Assembly (NCBI RefSeq): GCF_029223485.1
Contig: NZ_JARHTP010000002.1
Location: 1-64,000 of the forward strand
DNA: 64,000 nt
DNA from: Streptomyces coacervatus
Lineage (GTDB): Bacteria > Actinomycetota > Actinomycetes > Streptomycetales > Streptomycetaceae
Direction: 5' to 3'
Of the stretch, positions 18,601-25,083 are shown piece by piece. The notes under the pieces are model-generated. The model was not told where the DNA came from. It did no database searches and saw only the letters and a list, made by a program, of their open reading frames with translations. Numbering within the stretch: position 1 is the first letter of the stretch; every line of letters starts with the position of its first letter. The position numbers and the translations under genes were made by a program.

Positions 18601-20942
18601 TGGGTGTGCGGGAGGGCGACGACCGCCATGGTTCCGGTGCCGGACACCTCGGTCAGGGCCTGGCTGCGCAGGGCGACCACGGCGGCGGCGTCATTGAGGC
18701 TGAGTGCCCCGGCGACGCAGGCTGCGGCGACCTCGCCCTGGCTGTGTCCGATCACCGCGTCCGGGCGTATGCCGCGCGCCCGCCACACGGCGGCCAGGGA
18801 CACCATCACGGCGAAGAGCGCCGGCTGGACGACGTCCACCCGCTCCAGGGACGGGGCGCCGTCATCGCCCCGCAGGACCGATGTGACCGACCAGGTGGTG
18901 AACGGGCGCAGGGCCGCGTCGCAGCGGTCGAGCTCGTCGGCGAACACCGGGTCGCTGTCGAGCAGATCGCGGGCCATGCCCGCCCACTGGGCGCCCTGTC
19001 CGGGGAAGACGAAGGCCAACTTCCCTGTCGGGGCTGCCTGTTGGGGGCCGGCCGTCAGGTCCGGGTCCGGTTCCGCCGCCGCAAGTGCCCGCAGGGCGTC
19101 GAGGAGTTCGTCGTGGCGGCCCGCCTGGACGACGGCCCGGTGTTCGAAGTGCGTGCGGTGGTGGGTGAGTGTCGACGCCACGGCGGACAGCGGCACGTGC
19201 GGTTGCCGGGCGAGCGCCTGTCGGAGGCGTTCCGCCTGCCCGCGCAGGGCTTCGGGGCTGCGGGCGGAGAGCGGGAAGAGGGTCTGCCCCGTGGGTGCTT
19301 CGGCGCCGGGCTGCGCCGAGTCCTGCGGTGCCTCCTCCAGGACCACGTGCGCGTTCGTTCCGCTGATCCCGAACGCACTCACGCCGGCCCGCCGCACCCG
19401 CTCCCCGTCCCGGAGCCACGCGCGGGGAGCAGTGAGCACGCGCAGGCCGCTGTCCGCCCAGTCGACGTGTTCGGTCGGGGTGGCGGCGTGCAGTGACGCG
19501 GGGAGCTCGCCGTGCTGGAGTGCCAGCACGGTCTTGATGATGCCGCCGATGCCCGCTGCCGCTTGTGCGTGACCGATGTTGGACTTGAGCGAGCCGATGT
19601 CGAGCGGCCGGTCCGCGGCGCGGTCCGGCCCGAAGACGGCGGCCAGCGCGCGGAGTTCGATGGGGTCGCCGAGGGGTGTGCCGGTGCCGTGGGTCTCGAC
19701 GTGGTCCAGGTCGCCGGGTGCCAGCCCGGCCGCGTCCAGGGCTGCGCGCAGCACGCGTTCCTGTGCCGGGCCGTTGGGGGCGCTCAGCCCCTGGCTGCGC
19801 CCGTCCTGGTTGATCGCGGTCCCCTTGATCACGGCGAGGATGCGGTCGCCGTCCCGGCGCGCGTCCGCGAGCCGCTTGAGCAGCACCAGACCGCAGCCCT
19901 CGGCCCACACCACCCCGTCCGCCTCGGCGGAGAACGGACTGCACCGCCCGGATGGCGACAGCCCGCGCAGCCTGCTGAACTCGACATGGGCGCGCGGCGT
20001 CACCAGCAGCGATGCACCGCCTGCCAGCGCCAGGTCGCACTCGCCTCCCGCCAGTGCCCGCGCCGCCAGATGCAGCGAGACGAGCGAGGACGAGCAGGCG
20101 GTGTCGACAGTGACCGCCGGGCCCTGCAGGCCGAGGGAGTAGGCGATGCGTCCCGAGGCCACGCTGGACGCCGAGCCCGTGCCGACGTGGCCGTCGAGCT
20201 GCCCCAGCGAGGCCGAGGCGAGGTAGCCGCTGTCGTACAGGCCGACGTAGACCCCGGTCGAGCTGCCGTTCAGCGTCCCCGGCACGATCCCGGCCCGCTC
20301 TATCACCTCCCAGGCGGTCTGCAGCAGCAGCCGCTGCTGCGGGTCCATGGCCGCGGCCTCGCGCGGGGAGATCCCGAAGAAGGCCGCGTCGAAACGGTCG
20401 ATTCCGGCCAGGTAGCCGCCGCGCAGCGAATACGCCGTGCCGACGGTCTCCGGGTCGGGGTCGTACAGTCCCTGCCTGTTCCAACGGCCCGGCGGCACCT
20501 CGGTGATGACGTCCTCAGCTGAGACCAGCAGCCGCCACAGCGCCTCGGGGTCGTCGGCGCCGCCCGGGAAGCGGCAGGCCATGGAGATGATCGCGATGTC
20601 GTCGTCCGCCCGCGCGGACAGCTCGGAACGCACCGGGCCGGCCACCCCTGTCACCGCGGGCGGGTCTCCGAGCACCGCCTCGGCCAGCGCCGCGACGGTC
20701 GGGTGGTCGAAGACCAGCGACGGGCTCAGCGTCCGGCCGATCCGGTCGGACAGCTGCGCCGCCAGCGTCACCAACTGGCGTGATCCCAGGCCGAATTCGG
20801 CGATCGGCCGGTGCGGGTCGACGGTCAGCGGGTCGAGCCCGGCCGCCTCGGCGACCGAGGAGATCAGCCACGCTCGCACTTCTTCCGGCGAGGTCAGGGA
20901 CGACGGCTCGGCGGGCTGCTTCGGGGACTCGTTCGCAGGCAT
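6762..20942 (-). CDS. Giant type I PKS with condensation and FkbH domains
   Basis: A 4726-residue synthase. Domains with key residues: loading ACP (Ser54); KS1 about 112-535 (Cys283); AT1 about 641-930 (Ser734; YASH at 834-837, a methylmalonyl-type motif); DH1 (His1036, with the usual HxxxGxxxxP Pro replaced by Ser); ER remnant 1483-1628; KR1 from about 1638, with Ser and Tyr present; ACP1 (Ser1945). Then KS2 (Cys2181); AT2 (Ser2626; FASH at 2726-2729); DH2 (His2925, intact motif); KR2 from about 3397 (LDD motif); ACP2 (Ser3703). A condensation domain (HHAVSD, 3895-3900) and an FkbH-type HAD/acyltransferase (DGDET at 4393; Cys4652) end the protein. The start at 20942 follows a GAGGAC ribosome-binding site. 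The upstream FAAL should prime the first ACP. The separate ACP-TR protein should release the chain. Confidence 0.95.
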   Translation of the reverse strand: MPANESPKQPAEPSSLTSPEEVRAWLISSVAEAAGLDPLTVDPHRPIAEFGLGSRQLVTLAAQLSDRIGRTLSPSLVFDHPTVAALAEAVLGDPPAVTGVAGPVRSELSARADDDIAIISMACRFPGGADDPEALWRLLVSAEDVITEVPPGRWNRQGLYDPDPETVGTAYSLRGGYLAGIDRFDAAFFGISPREAAAMDPQQRLLLQTAWEVIERAGIVPGTLNGSSTGVYVGLYDSGYLASASLGQLDGHVGTGSASSVASGRIAYSLGLQGPAVTVDTACSSSLVSLHLAARALAGGECDLALAGGASLLVTPRAHVEFSRLRGLSPSGRCSPFSAEADGVVWAEGCGLVLLKRLADARRDGDRILAVIKGTAINQDGRSQGLSAPNGPAQERVLRAALDAAGLAPGDLDHVETHGTGTPLGDPIELRALAAVFGPDRAADRPLDIGSLKSNIGHAQAAAGIGGIIKTVLALQHGELPASLHAATPTEHVDWADSGLRVLTAPRAWLRDGERVRRAGVSAFGISGTNAHVVLEEAPQDSAQPGAEAPTGQTLFPLSARSPEALRGQAERLRQALARQPHVPLSAVASTLTHHRTHFEHRAVVQAGRHDELLDALRALAAAEPDPDLTAGPQQAAPTGKLAFVFPGQGAQWAGMARDLLDSDPVFADELDRCDAALRPFTTWSVTSVLRGDDGAPSLERVDVVQPALFAVMVSLAAVWRARGIRPDAVIGHSQGEVAAACVAGALSLNDAAAVVALRSQALTEVSGTGTMAVVALPHTQVEPLLAEFDGRVSVAAVNSGRSTVIAGDVEPLESLLAELDRRQVFARRLDVDYASHSSHVDPVRATILDELDGVTTYPTSVVWYSTVTGEPVTEQLEADYWYTNLREPVRFGPTVQRMAADGYRCFVELSPHPALLTAVTTAGEEHGHDLVAVGSLRRDEPGPACLDRAAAELHVQGRPVDWRRLVPDTAAADLPTYAWDAERHWTEPDTTAAGPALFDRAAHPLLGVQLQSADASRWTFRNEWSPATAAWLPDHTVFGQTVVSGTTLLELCRAALAVARPDAPDDLADLLLLAPLTLPATGTVEVSVEVDASAPVPEITVHSRPRGQEAAGWTLHATASAAEAGPEANASPPVWPDAAEEAWREETYDRLEALGLGYGPAFRGVRSVAATGDGELLARLALPRVTGEAGEAYPVHPALLDAALQVAAVFDASAGQVLLPVAMGRCVLPPGGASELTALVRRTGGSGTDLVLDVSLWDADGIPAGRLEGVRLRAADPADLRAGSEHARHLYEVAWTALPEAPAAGGRTAWTVIGDRSDPQVAAIVRGLTAAGVELCESGADVVVRLWPSPAADAEPAAVAGELAAAALTEVQELIALAPHGAPARTVWVTRGAVAAGDADTVPGLAQSVLWGLARSTRSEHPDLGFTLLDLDDGDDAATAMVAAVAHADEPELSLRQGTLLVPRLVRARPVDVLRIPAGDCYRLTGLPADVQLHAAARPALGSAQVRIEVHAVGLHPTHTPCAGVLTEVGPEVDGLACGTRVVVLAAAEPGSELVADARLVAVLPDDLPLTTAAAASLAHAADGEQAAEALRAAVDAPVHPQVFPVTAAREAVRRGRASGSPVVLDLAGRPAPVPTDGTVLITGGLGAVGRQIARLLAEQGAPRLLLTSRQGSADPRAAEVTAELAALGAEAEVAACDVADPTALAGVLADVGDALPLRGVVHCAGVLADRVIAELTPERLAEVLRPKVDGAAHLHRLTAELPLELFLLISSAAGVVGNAGQANYAAANVYLDQLAHHRRALGLPATSISFGAWAGEGLAAEHADLERMARLGHRALTPEQGRALVELAVRRGTPHLLAWHLDLPRLRDNAAATGALWTSLLSSPGPGRPAGRGLADRLARLPETERAARVLELVCEEASHALGLPSARSVRPDQPLRDLGMDSVTAVDLRNRLGTRIGARLPATLLFDHPTPARLADHLLATALAPDGGKLRHTGPDAQQARTTALASDEPVAVIATACRLPGAVDSPQDLWRLVADGRDAVGPFPAGRWDVESLYDPDPEAPGKSYAREGGFLDDIDSFDAAFFGITPTEAAAMDPQQRLLLETAWESVERAGIVPAELAGSTTGVYVGMFAGDYLAGARLDQLDGYVGTGSALSVASGRLAYTLGLNGPALTVDTACSSSLVAVHLAAQALRAGECDLALAGGATLMVTPQTFVEFSRLRGLSPTGRCRSFSDAADGAVWAEGAGMVVLKRLSDARRDGDEVLAVLRGTAVNQDGRSQGLSAPNGPAQEQVIRRALQLSGLGPADIDYVEAHGTGTTLGDPIEANALAEVFGDSRPAGRPLYLGSLKSNIGHAQAASGVAGLIKVIQSLRHGMLPRTLHADTPSRHVDWADSGLHVLREAVAWPAGKRLRRAGVSAFGISGTNAHVIVEEAPQADTPASQDEPAPLQRLFVLSARTEDAVRGQAARLAEHLRGDTALADVAHTLALHRSHFERRTALVAGDRNELLAELAELAAGRSPLAPPREELSGKVAFVFAGHGGQWPGMGVQLMAGSDAFRQELTRVDEAVRRHTGWSVLDVLRAPEDIAPLGRTEYLQPTLFAVNAALAAAWRALGVVPDAVVGHSLGEIAAAYSAGALTLQDAVAVVCGRAQAVVPLVGKGGMLALELSRTQVEKLLEPYAGRLFVAAVNSAQSTAVSGDADALTDLLGHCQEQQIPARRLSTPFASHTPFMAPLRDELLDRISTVRGVEALTPLYSTVLAEPVPGERLDAGYWYRNLGEPVRFADTIRRMLDDGYRYFVELSPHPSLGSSIEAVAAEAGIDAVSIASLRREEGGLDDLLRRAGELYTAGHTPDWPALFPAGRRVDLPTYAFARERHWRTPASPTGGSSPLLGTHIEASDEADRHLFQTEIDLRDSRFAYLTDHRVTGEVWLPGAAFLDLAIEAASAVQGGGEVALADIRFDRPLRLDTQRPVRLQLVLRPAEDGSRHFTIASAAASARWERHVTGRVTPAGEPAPDAGESPTALREQCSQEADMSAVYTQLAALGIEYGPAFRGLEQGRFAASNAWGRLAPRPAAGHLLHPALLDAAFHTAALPHDAPAGRAFVPAGAGRLHFTGRGTTPVWTTCRLHSVDGDRATLDLRLYDEHEQLVLAVDEFELAALSPLDGALFETRWQPRPPAKQAATQGSWLILADETGVAAELADRLGAASVPHVIARRGEAYDVQGPGRYVLNPADPQHLTRLFDDAFADGALERIVQLSALDAPPIGDPRTAREAARLCCLSTLHLVRALTDRAHGRSPRLFTVVRGSQAAGDSAQVTRPEQALAWGFGLALAQEHPELRTTLIDLPPADGVDSLWTQLRYADDERLVALRGAGRMVPRLARTRPDDGARDDATVDGVHLITGGLGGLGRVVAERLIQRGARQLALLGRSAPTPQAAAWIKDLEERGVTVHLARADVADRDSLTAALDAVRQKAGPIATVVHTAGVLDDATVANLTDERVLNVLAPKVMGTTLLTELVPEAHNLILFASAAGLLGSPGQSPYSAANAFLDAWAHHLSLAGRRALSLDWGAWAGVGMVAGDTTRAAETTRSGLVAFTPAEGGELFDRVLATERRQLAPLALDWELLALDPDAARTRPLLADLATVPTGPAGSDDLVKQVFTATTDEQRTERLEAYVRARVGQVSGGAVDASATTALKELGLDSLMLVRLRNAFTRELGAELPSAAIFSATDIRGLARALATALPERTTAAPEPEAATEVPESAQHPATRDVVRLLRSARPDMPAAAHAVGLAVRLTTRTTRATLTGILNRLAARHAALRTAIVAGNEGGRQLRVERELAQPLLRWTPVPPAEELDAADRLRHLLEPPFDLAQPPLWRFELLDDGERGQILLYGAHHAVSDLQSLLLVAAEIDTELSGTPLPATVTNRDLDLLIEAQQPGEGPGTGATEWREAFHGSERLDLTLAHPRPAARSYRAGSVSVAIPDGLMERVSAAASRLAVTPAAFCLGTLTVLLARLRERERFVLAVPVDTRIHADAYDAVGFFGIPVPFPAEAGAHERTEEVLRRTDSRLEKILTKGAMFSDVLPVLAKQGLYRADAPLVEVYFNYVRAAGALTALDVLPVGTGYSDLDLMITVTPDAGRIRLDHNLDILDTAAATGLGEELLRLLAETAEDASQPVRTTPAAELPGPGEAAATAADPRRALALAATFALGNLPLMCEAALNDGAPDGTATTIAEAPYHHVLASLRDPSGVFADPATEVGVVLLRAADLERFGPVDDALLAELRTAYPAALRALAERTRKPLVVGLLPAAHTPDRLRHWEHELAAELAELPATAVLGPDDWTGQHPVEERFDERTERLAHLPFTPHFQAAIALRLAEVVQAVRRPAPKVIAVDGDETLWGGVAGESGPGAVDLTGPRALLARRLLEWRAAGALLVLVSNNDEDTVRAVLDRPDSLLKPEHFSVLSAAWGPKPGRLAEAARTLNLGLDSFLFLDDNPAEIAKVRSALPQVLSVTCPPTPELQAFLGRLWPLVPAAATSEDALRARFYEQERERDTAREQAGFEEFLDGLELEVDIRPLSAPDVPRAEQLVRRTNQFTLHPRSDDGLDVTRWREHGEVWTAAARDRFGDYGQIAVLALSADGGQLDVPAWLMSCRALGRGVEERLLQWLADRAEELGCTKIRLTAQRTDRNAPARRLLAALGGGEQDDERLECVVTPEHLRAFRSWQQ
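16059..16496 (-). other. Internally deleted enoylreductase remnant in PKS module 1
   Basis: Between DH1 and KR1 (residues 1483-1628) the protein keeps the beginning of an ER domain (YRLTGLPADVQL, AVGLHP, GVLTEVGPEVDGLACGTRV) and its end (HPQVFPVTAAREAVRRG...SPVVLDL). The central NADPH-binding Rossmann part is missing, including the expected glycine-rich HAAAGGVG-like motif. Only about 146 residues remain of a domain that is usually near 300. The reading frame is unbroken, so this is an in-frame loss within a functional gene. No enoyl reduction is expected here. Confidence 0.8.
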
Positions 20943-21099
20943 CTGGGCAGGTGTCCTCGTGAACTCGGGCTCGGTGTGTTCCGTACGACCGATCAGGCCG
21001 ACGTGTTCGGCGCACGACGAAATGACCGGCGTACGGACCGACGGACGGGCGGTGTACGGCAGGTGTGCCGCCGGACGGCACGGGCAGCGGCGGGAGGTG

Positions 21100-22830
21100 T
21101 CAGCGCGCGACGGGTGCGGTGAGCACCGAGAGGGCACCGGCCAGGTGGGCCGTACGGGTCGCACGGCGCTGGATCTTTCCGCTGGACGTCTTGGGGATCG
21201 TGCCCGGGTGGACCAGGACGACGTCACGTACGGACAGGCCGTGGGCCTCACCGAGCGCGCTGCGGATCAGGTCGGTGATCTTCTCGGACTCGTCCGCGGC
21301 GTCCGGGGACACCTCTGCGACCAGGACGATCTGCTCCCCTTCGATTCCATCGTCGACGGAGACGGAGAAGGCGGCGGTGCAGCCGGGGCGCAGGGCCGGG
21401 TGGCACATCTCGGCGGACAGTTCCAGGTCCTGCGGGTAGTGGTTGCGCCCGTCGATGACGATGAGGTCCTTGAGGCGGCCGGTGACGAAGAGTTCGCCGT
21501 CGCGCAGGAATCCGAGGTCGCCCGTGCGCAGGAAGCGGCCTTCGCGGCCGGTCAGGGTGGCGCGGAAGGTTTCGCGGGTGGCGAGGGTGTTGCGCCAGTA
21601 GCCCTTGGCGACGCTCGCGCCGCTCACCCAGATCTCGCCGACCTGGCCCTCGGGGAGTTCCACGCCTTGTTCCGGGTCCGCGATCGTCACCGTGAGGCCT
21701 GGGCCGGGGCGGCCGCAGCCGACCGCGGCCGCGTCCGCCTCGCCTGCGTGCGGGCCGAGGTCCGTGGCGGCGAGGAGCGTTGGCGGGGCGGCCACGGAGG
21801 CACCGGTGACCATCACGGTCGCCTCGGCGAGGCCGTAGCAGGGGTAGTGGGCCTCGCGGCGGAAGCCGGCCGGGGCGAAGGCCTCGGTGAAGCGGCGCAG
21901 GGTTGCGGCGCGTATCGGTTCGGCACCGTTGAAGGCGACCTTCCACGAACTCAGGTCGAGGCCGTCGAGGAGTTCCGGGGTGGCGTGCTTCAGGCTCAGT
22001 TCGTAGGCGAAGTTGGGGCCGCCGCTGGTGTGCGGGCGGTAGCGGCTGATGGCTTTCAGCCATCGGTCGGGCTTCTGCAGGAAATGCAGCGGGGAGAAGA
22101 GGGTGGTGGTGAGGCCGAGGTAGACGGTGTTCAGGACCGGGCCGATGAGTCCCATGTCGTGGTACACGGGCAGCCAGCTGACGAGCAGTTCGCGGTCGTA
22201 CTCCTCGATCACCTCCGGGGTGTGGCCCATCCGTTCGGTGATGATCCGCTCGTTGTCGAGCAGGTTGCCGTGGGTGACGGCCACGCCCTTGGGGGCGGAG
22301 GTGGAGCCGGACGTGTACTGGAGGAAGGCGACCGAGTCGGGGGTGAGGTCGGGGGCGCGCCAGGCGTCGGCGGCCTCTTCGGGAATGTCCTCGGTGGCGA
22401 TGCAGGTGATGTCGGCCAGTTCGGGCAGGTGCTCCGCCATGCCGCCCAGGGCGGCGATCACTTCGCGGCCGGCGAGGATCACCTTGGCGTCCGCGTCGGC
22501 CAGCAGGCGCTTCATGCGGGTCAGGGCGCGGTGGTTGTGCGCCCGGCCCTGCGGGGGCACGCCGGGTACGGCGATGACACCGGCACAGAGGCAGCCCAGG
22601 TAGCCGCTGATGAACTCCAGGCCGGGCGGGTGCAGCAGCATGGCGCGGGAGCCGGCCAGCCCGCGCTCCTGCAGCCAGGCGGCGACGGCACGGGAACGGC
22701 GCAGGAGCCGTGCGTAGCTGATCTCTTGGATTTCTCCGTCGCAGTCGCCGGTGACGAGGTAGCGGTAGGCGGTCCGGTCGGGCTGTTGCGTGGCGTGCTC
22801 GGTCAGTAAGTCGACCAGGGATCGAGCCAT
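21100..22830 (-). CDS. Fatty acyl-AMP ligase (FAAL), PKS loading
   Basis: A 576-residue adenylate-forming enzyme. The P-loop reads YTSGSTSAPKGVAVTH. Further motifs are SWLPVYHDMGLIGP, PCYGLAEATVMVTG, GEIWVSG and RTGDLGFL, and the C-terminal KTSSGKIQRR supplies the catalytic Lys. The insertion after the GLAEAT motif and the phrase LPVYHDMGLIGP are typical of fatty acyl-AMP ligases rather than CoA ligases. FAALs activate a free fatty acid as acyl-adenylate and hand it to a carrier protein, here most simply the N-terminal ACP of the PKS that begins 157 bp downstream. The start at 22830 matches the family N-terminus (LVDLL...QPDRTAYRYL). Codon 8 is TTA (22807-22809), so translation of the operon's first gene should depend on the bldA tRNA. 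Confidence 0.93.
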   Translation of the reverse strand: MARSLVDLLTEHATQQPDRTAYRYLVTGDCDGEIQEISYARLLRRSRAVAAWLQERGLAGSRAMLLHPPGLEFISGYLGCLCAGVIAVPGVPPQGRAHNHRALTRMKRLLADADAKVILAGREVIAALGGMAEHLPELADITCIATEDIPEEAADAWRAPDLTPDSVAFLQYTSGSTSAPKGVAVTHGNLLDNERIITERMGHTPEVIEEYDRELLVSWLPVYHDMGLIGPVLNTVYLGLTTTLFSPLHFLQKPDRWLKAISRYRPHTSGGPNFAYELSLKHATPELLDGLDLSSWKVAFNGAEPIRAATLRRFTEAFAPAGFRREAHYPCYGLAEATVMVTGASVAAPPTLLAATDLGPHAGEADAAAVGCGRPGPGLTVTIADPEQGVELPEGQVGEIWVSGASVAKGYWRNTLATRETFRATLTGREGRFLRTGDLGFLRDGELFVTGRLKDLIVIDGRNHYPQDLELSAEMCHPALRPGCTAAFSVSVDDGIEGEQIVLVAEVSPDAADESEKITDLIRSALGEAHGLSVRDVVLVHPGTIPKTSSGKIQRRATRTAHLAGALSVLTAPVAR

Positions 22831-23177
22831 GGGAAGAGTCTCACTTGTCTGAATCGATGGGCAGGGAACTGGAGTTCGAGTGCCACGCGGCATGTACGCG
22901 CTGCAGCCGCGGCCGCTCCGGCTCCCTTGCCGGATCGTTCGAATCAACCGGTCCTCCGGGGAGTAGCGGTACGCCGGCTCCCCCTGCCCCGTACAGCTTG
23001 CTACCGGTGAGTAGCACTGTAGCAACTCCCCTCGGCCTGTCGATCCGCCCCCTGTAAACGCTGGGTATCAAACGGGAGTTGGGGCATGCGGAAGGCCCGG
23101 TCACCGTGGCGTGCACGGGGACCGGGCCGCAGGGGAACGGAACGAGGGGCTCCAGAAGCCGACGTACTCGCAGCGCC
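22831..23177. promoter_or_regulatory. Promoter region of the FAAL-PKS operon
   Basis: A 347-bp stretch upstream of the FAAL with no convincing gene. It contains an inverted repeat at 22998-23025, TTGCTAC and GTAGCAA separated by 14 bp. A second nested pair inside it, GCTAC/GTAGC, is separated by 6 bp (23000-23015). A further GAGTAGC copy lies near 22961. This arrangement about 170-195 bp before the FAAL start is what an operator for a pathway regulator would look like. The protein that binds it is unknown. I could not assign -35 and -10 boxes with confidence. Confidence 0.5.
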
Positions 23178-23549
23178 TCAGCCTCGTCGGCCGTCGTCCG
23201 GGAGGACGGCGAAGGAGGCCCACTGCACCTCTGGCCGGTCCGGCACCTCCCGGCCCCTCGCCCGCCACTCGGCGACGAGTTGGGCGTAGATCGGCGGCAG
23301 GGAACCGGAACCGGCGCCATGGGCCGGTGCGACGTAAGGGGCGAAATCGGGTTTGCCTGCGAGTGAGCGGCACGGCTCCAGCGCGGATCGGTTCATGCCG
23401 GGCCAACGTGGGGGCGGCGGCGTTGGTACGTGTGGCGGCAGGCATGCACCCGGCAGGGTGAGAACACCCCCCGAATGGGCCAGCCGCTCATCCGACAACC
23501 ATCCCGAGGGGTCGGCCTCATCGGAGGGCGCCACGCCGACGGTGCGCAT
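23178..23549 (-). CDS. Small hypothetical protein upstream of FAAL
   Basis: A 123-residue open frame that I do not recognise. The start at 23549 was chosen because a strong ribosome-binding site, GGAGGGTGAG, lies directly before this ATG. The first half is Pro-rich and low in complexity. The second half (about residues 70-115) has protein-like composition, including the helix-forming PPIYAQLVAEWRARGREVP and then VQWASFAVLP. There is no signal peptide, membrane segment or Cys-rich site. It points toward the FAAL and lies between the PKS operon and the divergent P450, so it could be a small cluster protein or simply an unannotated Streptomyces hypothetical. A chance open frame in GC-rich DNA remains possible. 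Confidence 0.42.
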   Translation of the reverse strand: MRTVGVAPSDEADPSGWLSDERLAHSGGVLTLPGACLPPHVPTPPPPRWPGMNRSALEPCRSLAGKPDFAPYVAPAHGAGSGSLPPIYAQLVAEWRARGREVPDRPEVQWASFAVLPDDGRRG

Positions 23550-23735
23550 CAACTCACCCTCCCTGTGCGGACATTCGGACACCTGGCGCAGAGGGAATCA
23601 GTGGCCGGGGATTTCATGGCGGAGATTCGCTCAACCGTACGAGAGTGATCGGTGACGGTGTGTACTGTGCTGCGAGTGCCGGCCCCCGGGGCCGCGGACT
23701 CTGCCCTGCCCGGCTTCACTTCTGGGGGATCCGTC

Positions 23736-24968
23736 GTGACCGTCACCGACCGCTTCGTCATCGACCCGTTCGGCGCCGACATCCCCGGTGAGAGTGCCCG
23801 GTTGCGCGCCCTCGGCCGGGTGGTGCCCGTCGAGCTGCCGGGCTCCATCCCCGCCTGGGCGCCGACTCGTTACGACACCCTCAAGGACCTGATCCTCGAT
23901 CCGCAGGTCAGCAGGGACCCCCGGCTGCATTGGAAGTTGTGGCCCGAGATCGGCGAACACCCCTCCTGGGGCTGGATTCTGGGCTGGGTGGGTGTGGTCA
24001 ACATGCTCTCCACCTACGGCGGCGACCACGCGCGGCTGCGCAAGCTGGTGGCGCCGAGCTTCACGCACCGGCGTACCGAGGCGATGCGGGCGCGGGTGGA
24101 GGCGATCACCGCGGAGCTGCTCCACTCCCTGGCGGCGGCCGGTCCCGACGGCCGGGTGGTGGACGTCAAGGCGGCGTTCGCACAGCCCCTGCCCATGCGG
24201 ATCATCTGTGAACTGTTCGGTGTTCCGGACGAGTTGGTGGACGACACGCGCCGGCTGATCGCGGCCATCATGGACACCTCCGACCCGAGCCCGGAACACG
24301 CCGCGTTCGTGCAGCAGCAGATCGGGACGGTGCTGCCGGCGCTGATCGCCCATCGCAGCGAGCACCCCGGGGACGATCTGACCACCGAGCTGATCCGGGT
24401 CCGGGACGAGGACGGCGACCGGCTCAGCGACGAGGAACTGCTGTACACGCTGCTGCTGGTGATCGGCGCCGGGTTCGAGACGACCGTCAATCTCATCGGC
24501 AATGCGGTCGTCGCCCTGCTCCGGCACCCCGAGCAGCTGGCCGCCGTACGGGCCGGGAAGATCGGCTGGGATGCGGTTGTCGACGAGACGCTGCGGGTGC
24601 ACCCGTCGATCGCCTCGCTGCCGCTGCGGTTCGCCGTCAGCGACATTGTGGTCGGCGACGTCACGATCCCCGCGGGCGATGCCATCATCACGACGTATGC
24701 CGCCGCGGGGCTGGATCCTGCGCGCTACGGGGCGGACGCGGACGTCTTCGACGCGGCGCGCGGGGCCGACGACCATCTGGCGTTCGGGATCGGTGTGCAC
24801 CGGTGCATCGGTGCTCCGCTCGCCCGGGTGGAGGCGCTGACCGCGCTGCCCGCCCTTTTCGAGCGCTTCCCCGAGATACGGCTGGCCGTCGGCGAGGACG
24901 AGTTGCGGCAGGTGCCGTCGTTCATCGCGTTCGGCTGGCAGGAGGTGCCGGTGCGGCTGCGCGCGTAG
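23736..24968 (+). CDS. Cytochrome P450, likely tailoring enzyme
   Basis: A 410-residue bacterial class I P450. The I-helix motif GAGFETT uses Glu where many P450s have Asp. The K-helix ExxR motif is in DETLR. The heme-binding loop FGIGVHRCIGAPLAR carries the axial ligand Cys357. There is no membrane anchor, so it should be soluble and needs external ferredoxin and reductase, neither of which is adjacent. The GTG at 23736 was chosen over the upstream ATG because GGGGG lies 8 bp before it and P450 homology begins just after it. It diverges from the FAAL-PKS operon and probably hydroxylates or otherwise oxidises that product; this is inference from position. Confidence 0.92.
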   Translation: MTVTDRFVIDPFGADIPGESARLRALGRVVPVELPGSIPAWAPTRYDTLKDLILDPQVSRDPRLHWKLWPEIGEHPSWGWILGWVGVVNMLSTYGGDHARLRKLVAPSFTHRRTEAMRARVEAITAELLHSLAAAGPDGRVVDVKAAFAQPLPMRIICELFGVPDELVDDTRRLIAAIMDTSDPSPEHAAFVQQQIGTVLPALIAHRSEHPGDDLTTELIRVRDEDGDRLSDEELLYTLLLVIGAGFETTVNLIGNAVVALLRHPEQLAAVRAGKIGWDAVVDETLRVHPSIASLPLRFAVSDIVVGDVTIPAGDAIITTYAAAGLDPARYGADADVFDAARGADDHLAFGIGVHRCIGAPLARVEALTALPALFERFPEIRLAVGEDELRQVPSFIAFGWQEVPVRLRA

Positions 24969-24971
24969 AAC

Positions 24972-25010
24972 CGGGGGCGCGACCGGTCCCCCGTTCCGGT
25001 CGTGCCCCCG
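24972..25010. terminator. Hairpin between convergent genes
   Basis: A 15-bp stem, CGGGGGCGCGACCGG paired with CCGGTCGTGCCCCCG (one G-T pair), has a 9-nt loop. It sits immediately after the P450 stop and between convergent genes. There is no T-run, as is common for actinomycete terminators. Confidence 0.7.
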
Positions 25011-25083
25011 CGATCCGTCGAACTTACGTGTCGGGTGGATCGGTTGTGAACCGCGTCCGTGCCCGCTGCGGTGTCCGCAGGGC

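Noticed and set aside
20943..21251. PKS N-terminal extension from 21251
   Set aside because: The added 103 residues are Arg/Ser/Pro-rich. The ATG at 20942 has an RBS and leads directly into the loading ACP.
22831..23025. FAAL N-terminal extension
   Set aside because: It crosses the probable operator and has no family similarity. Homology starts at MARSLVDLL (22830).
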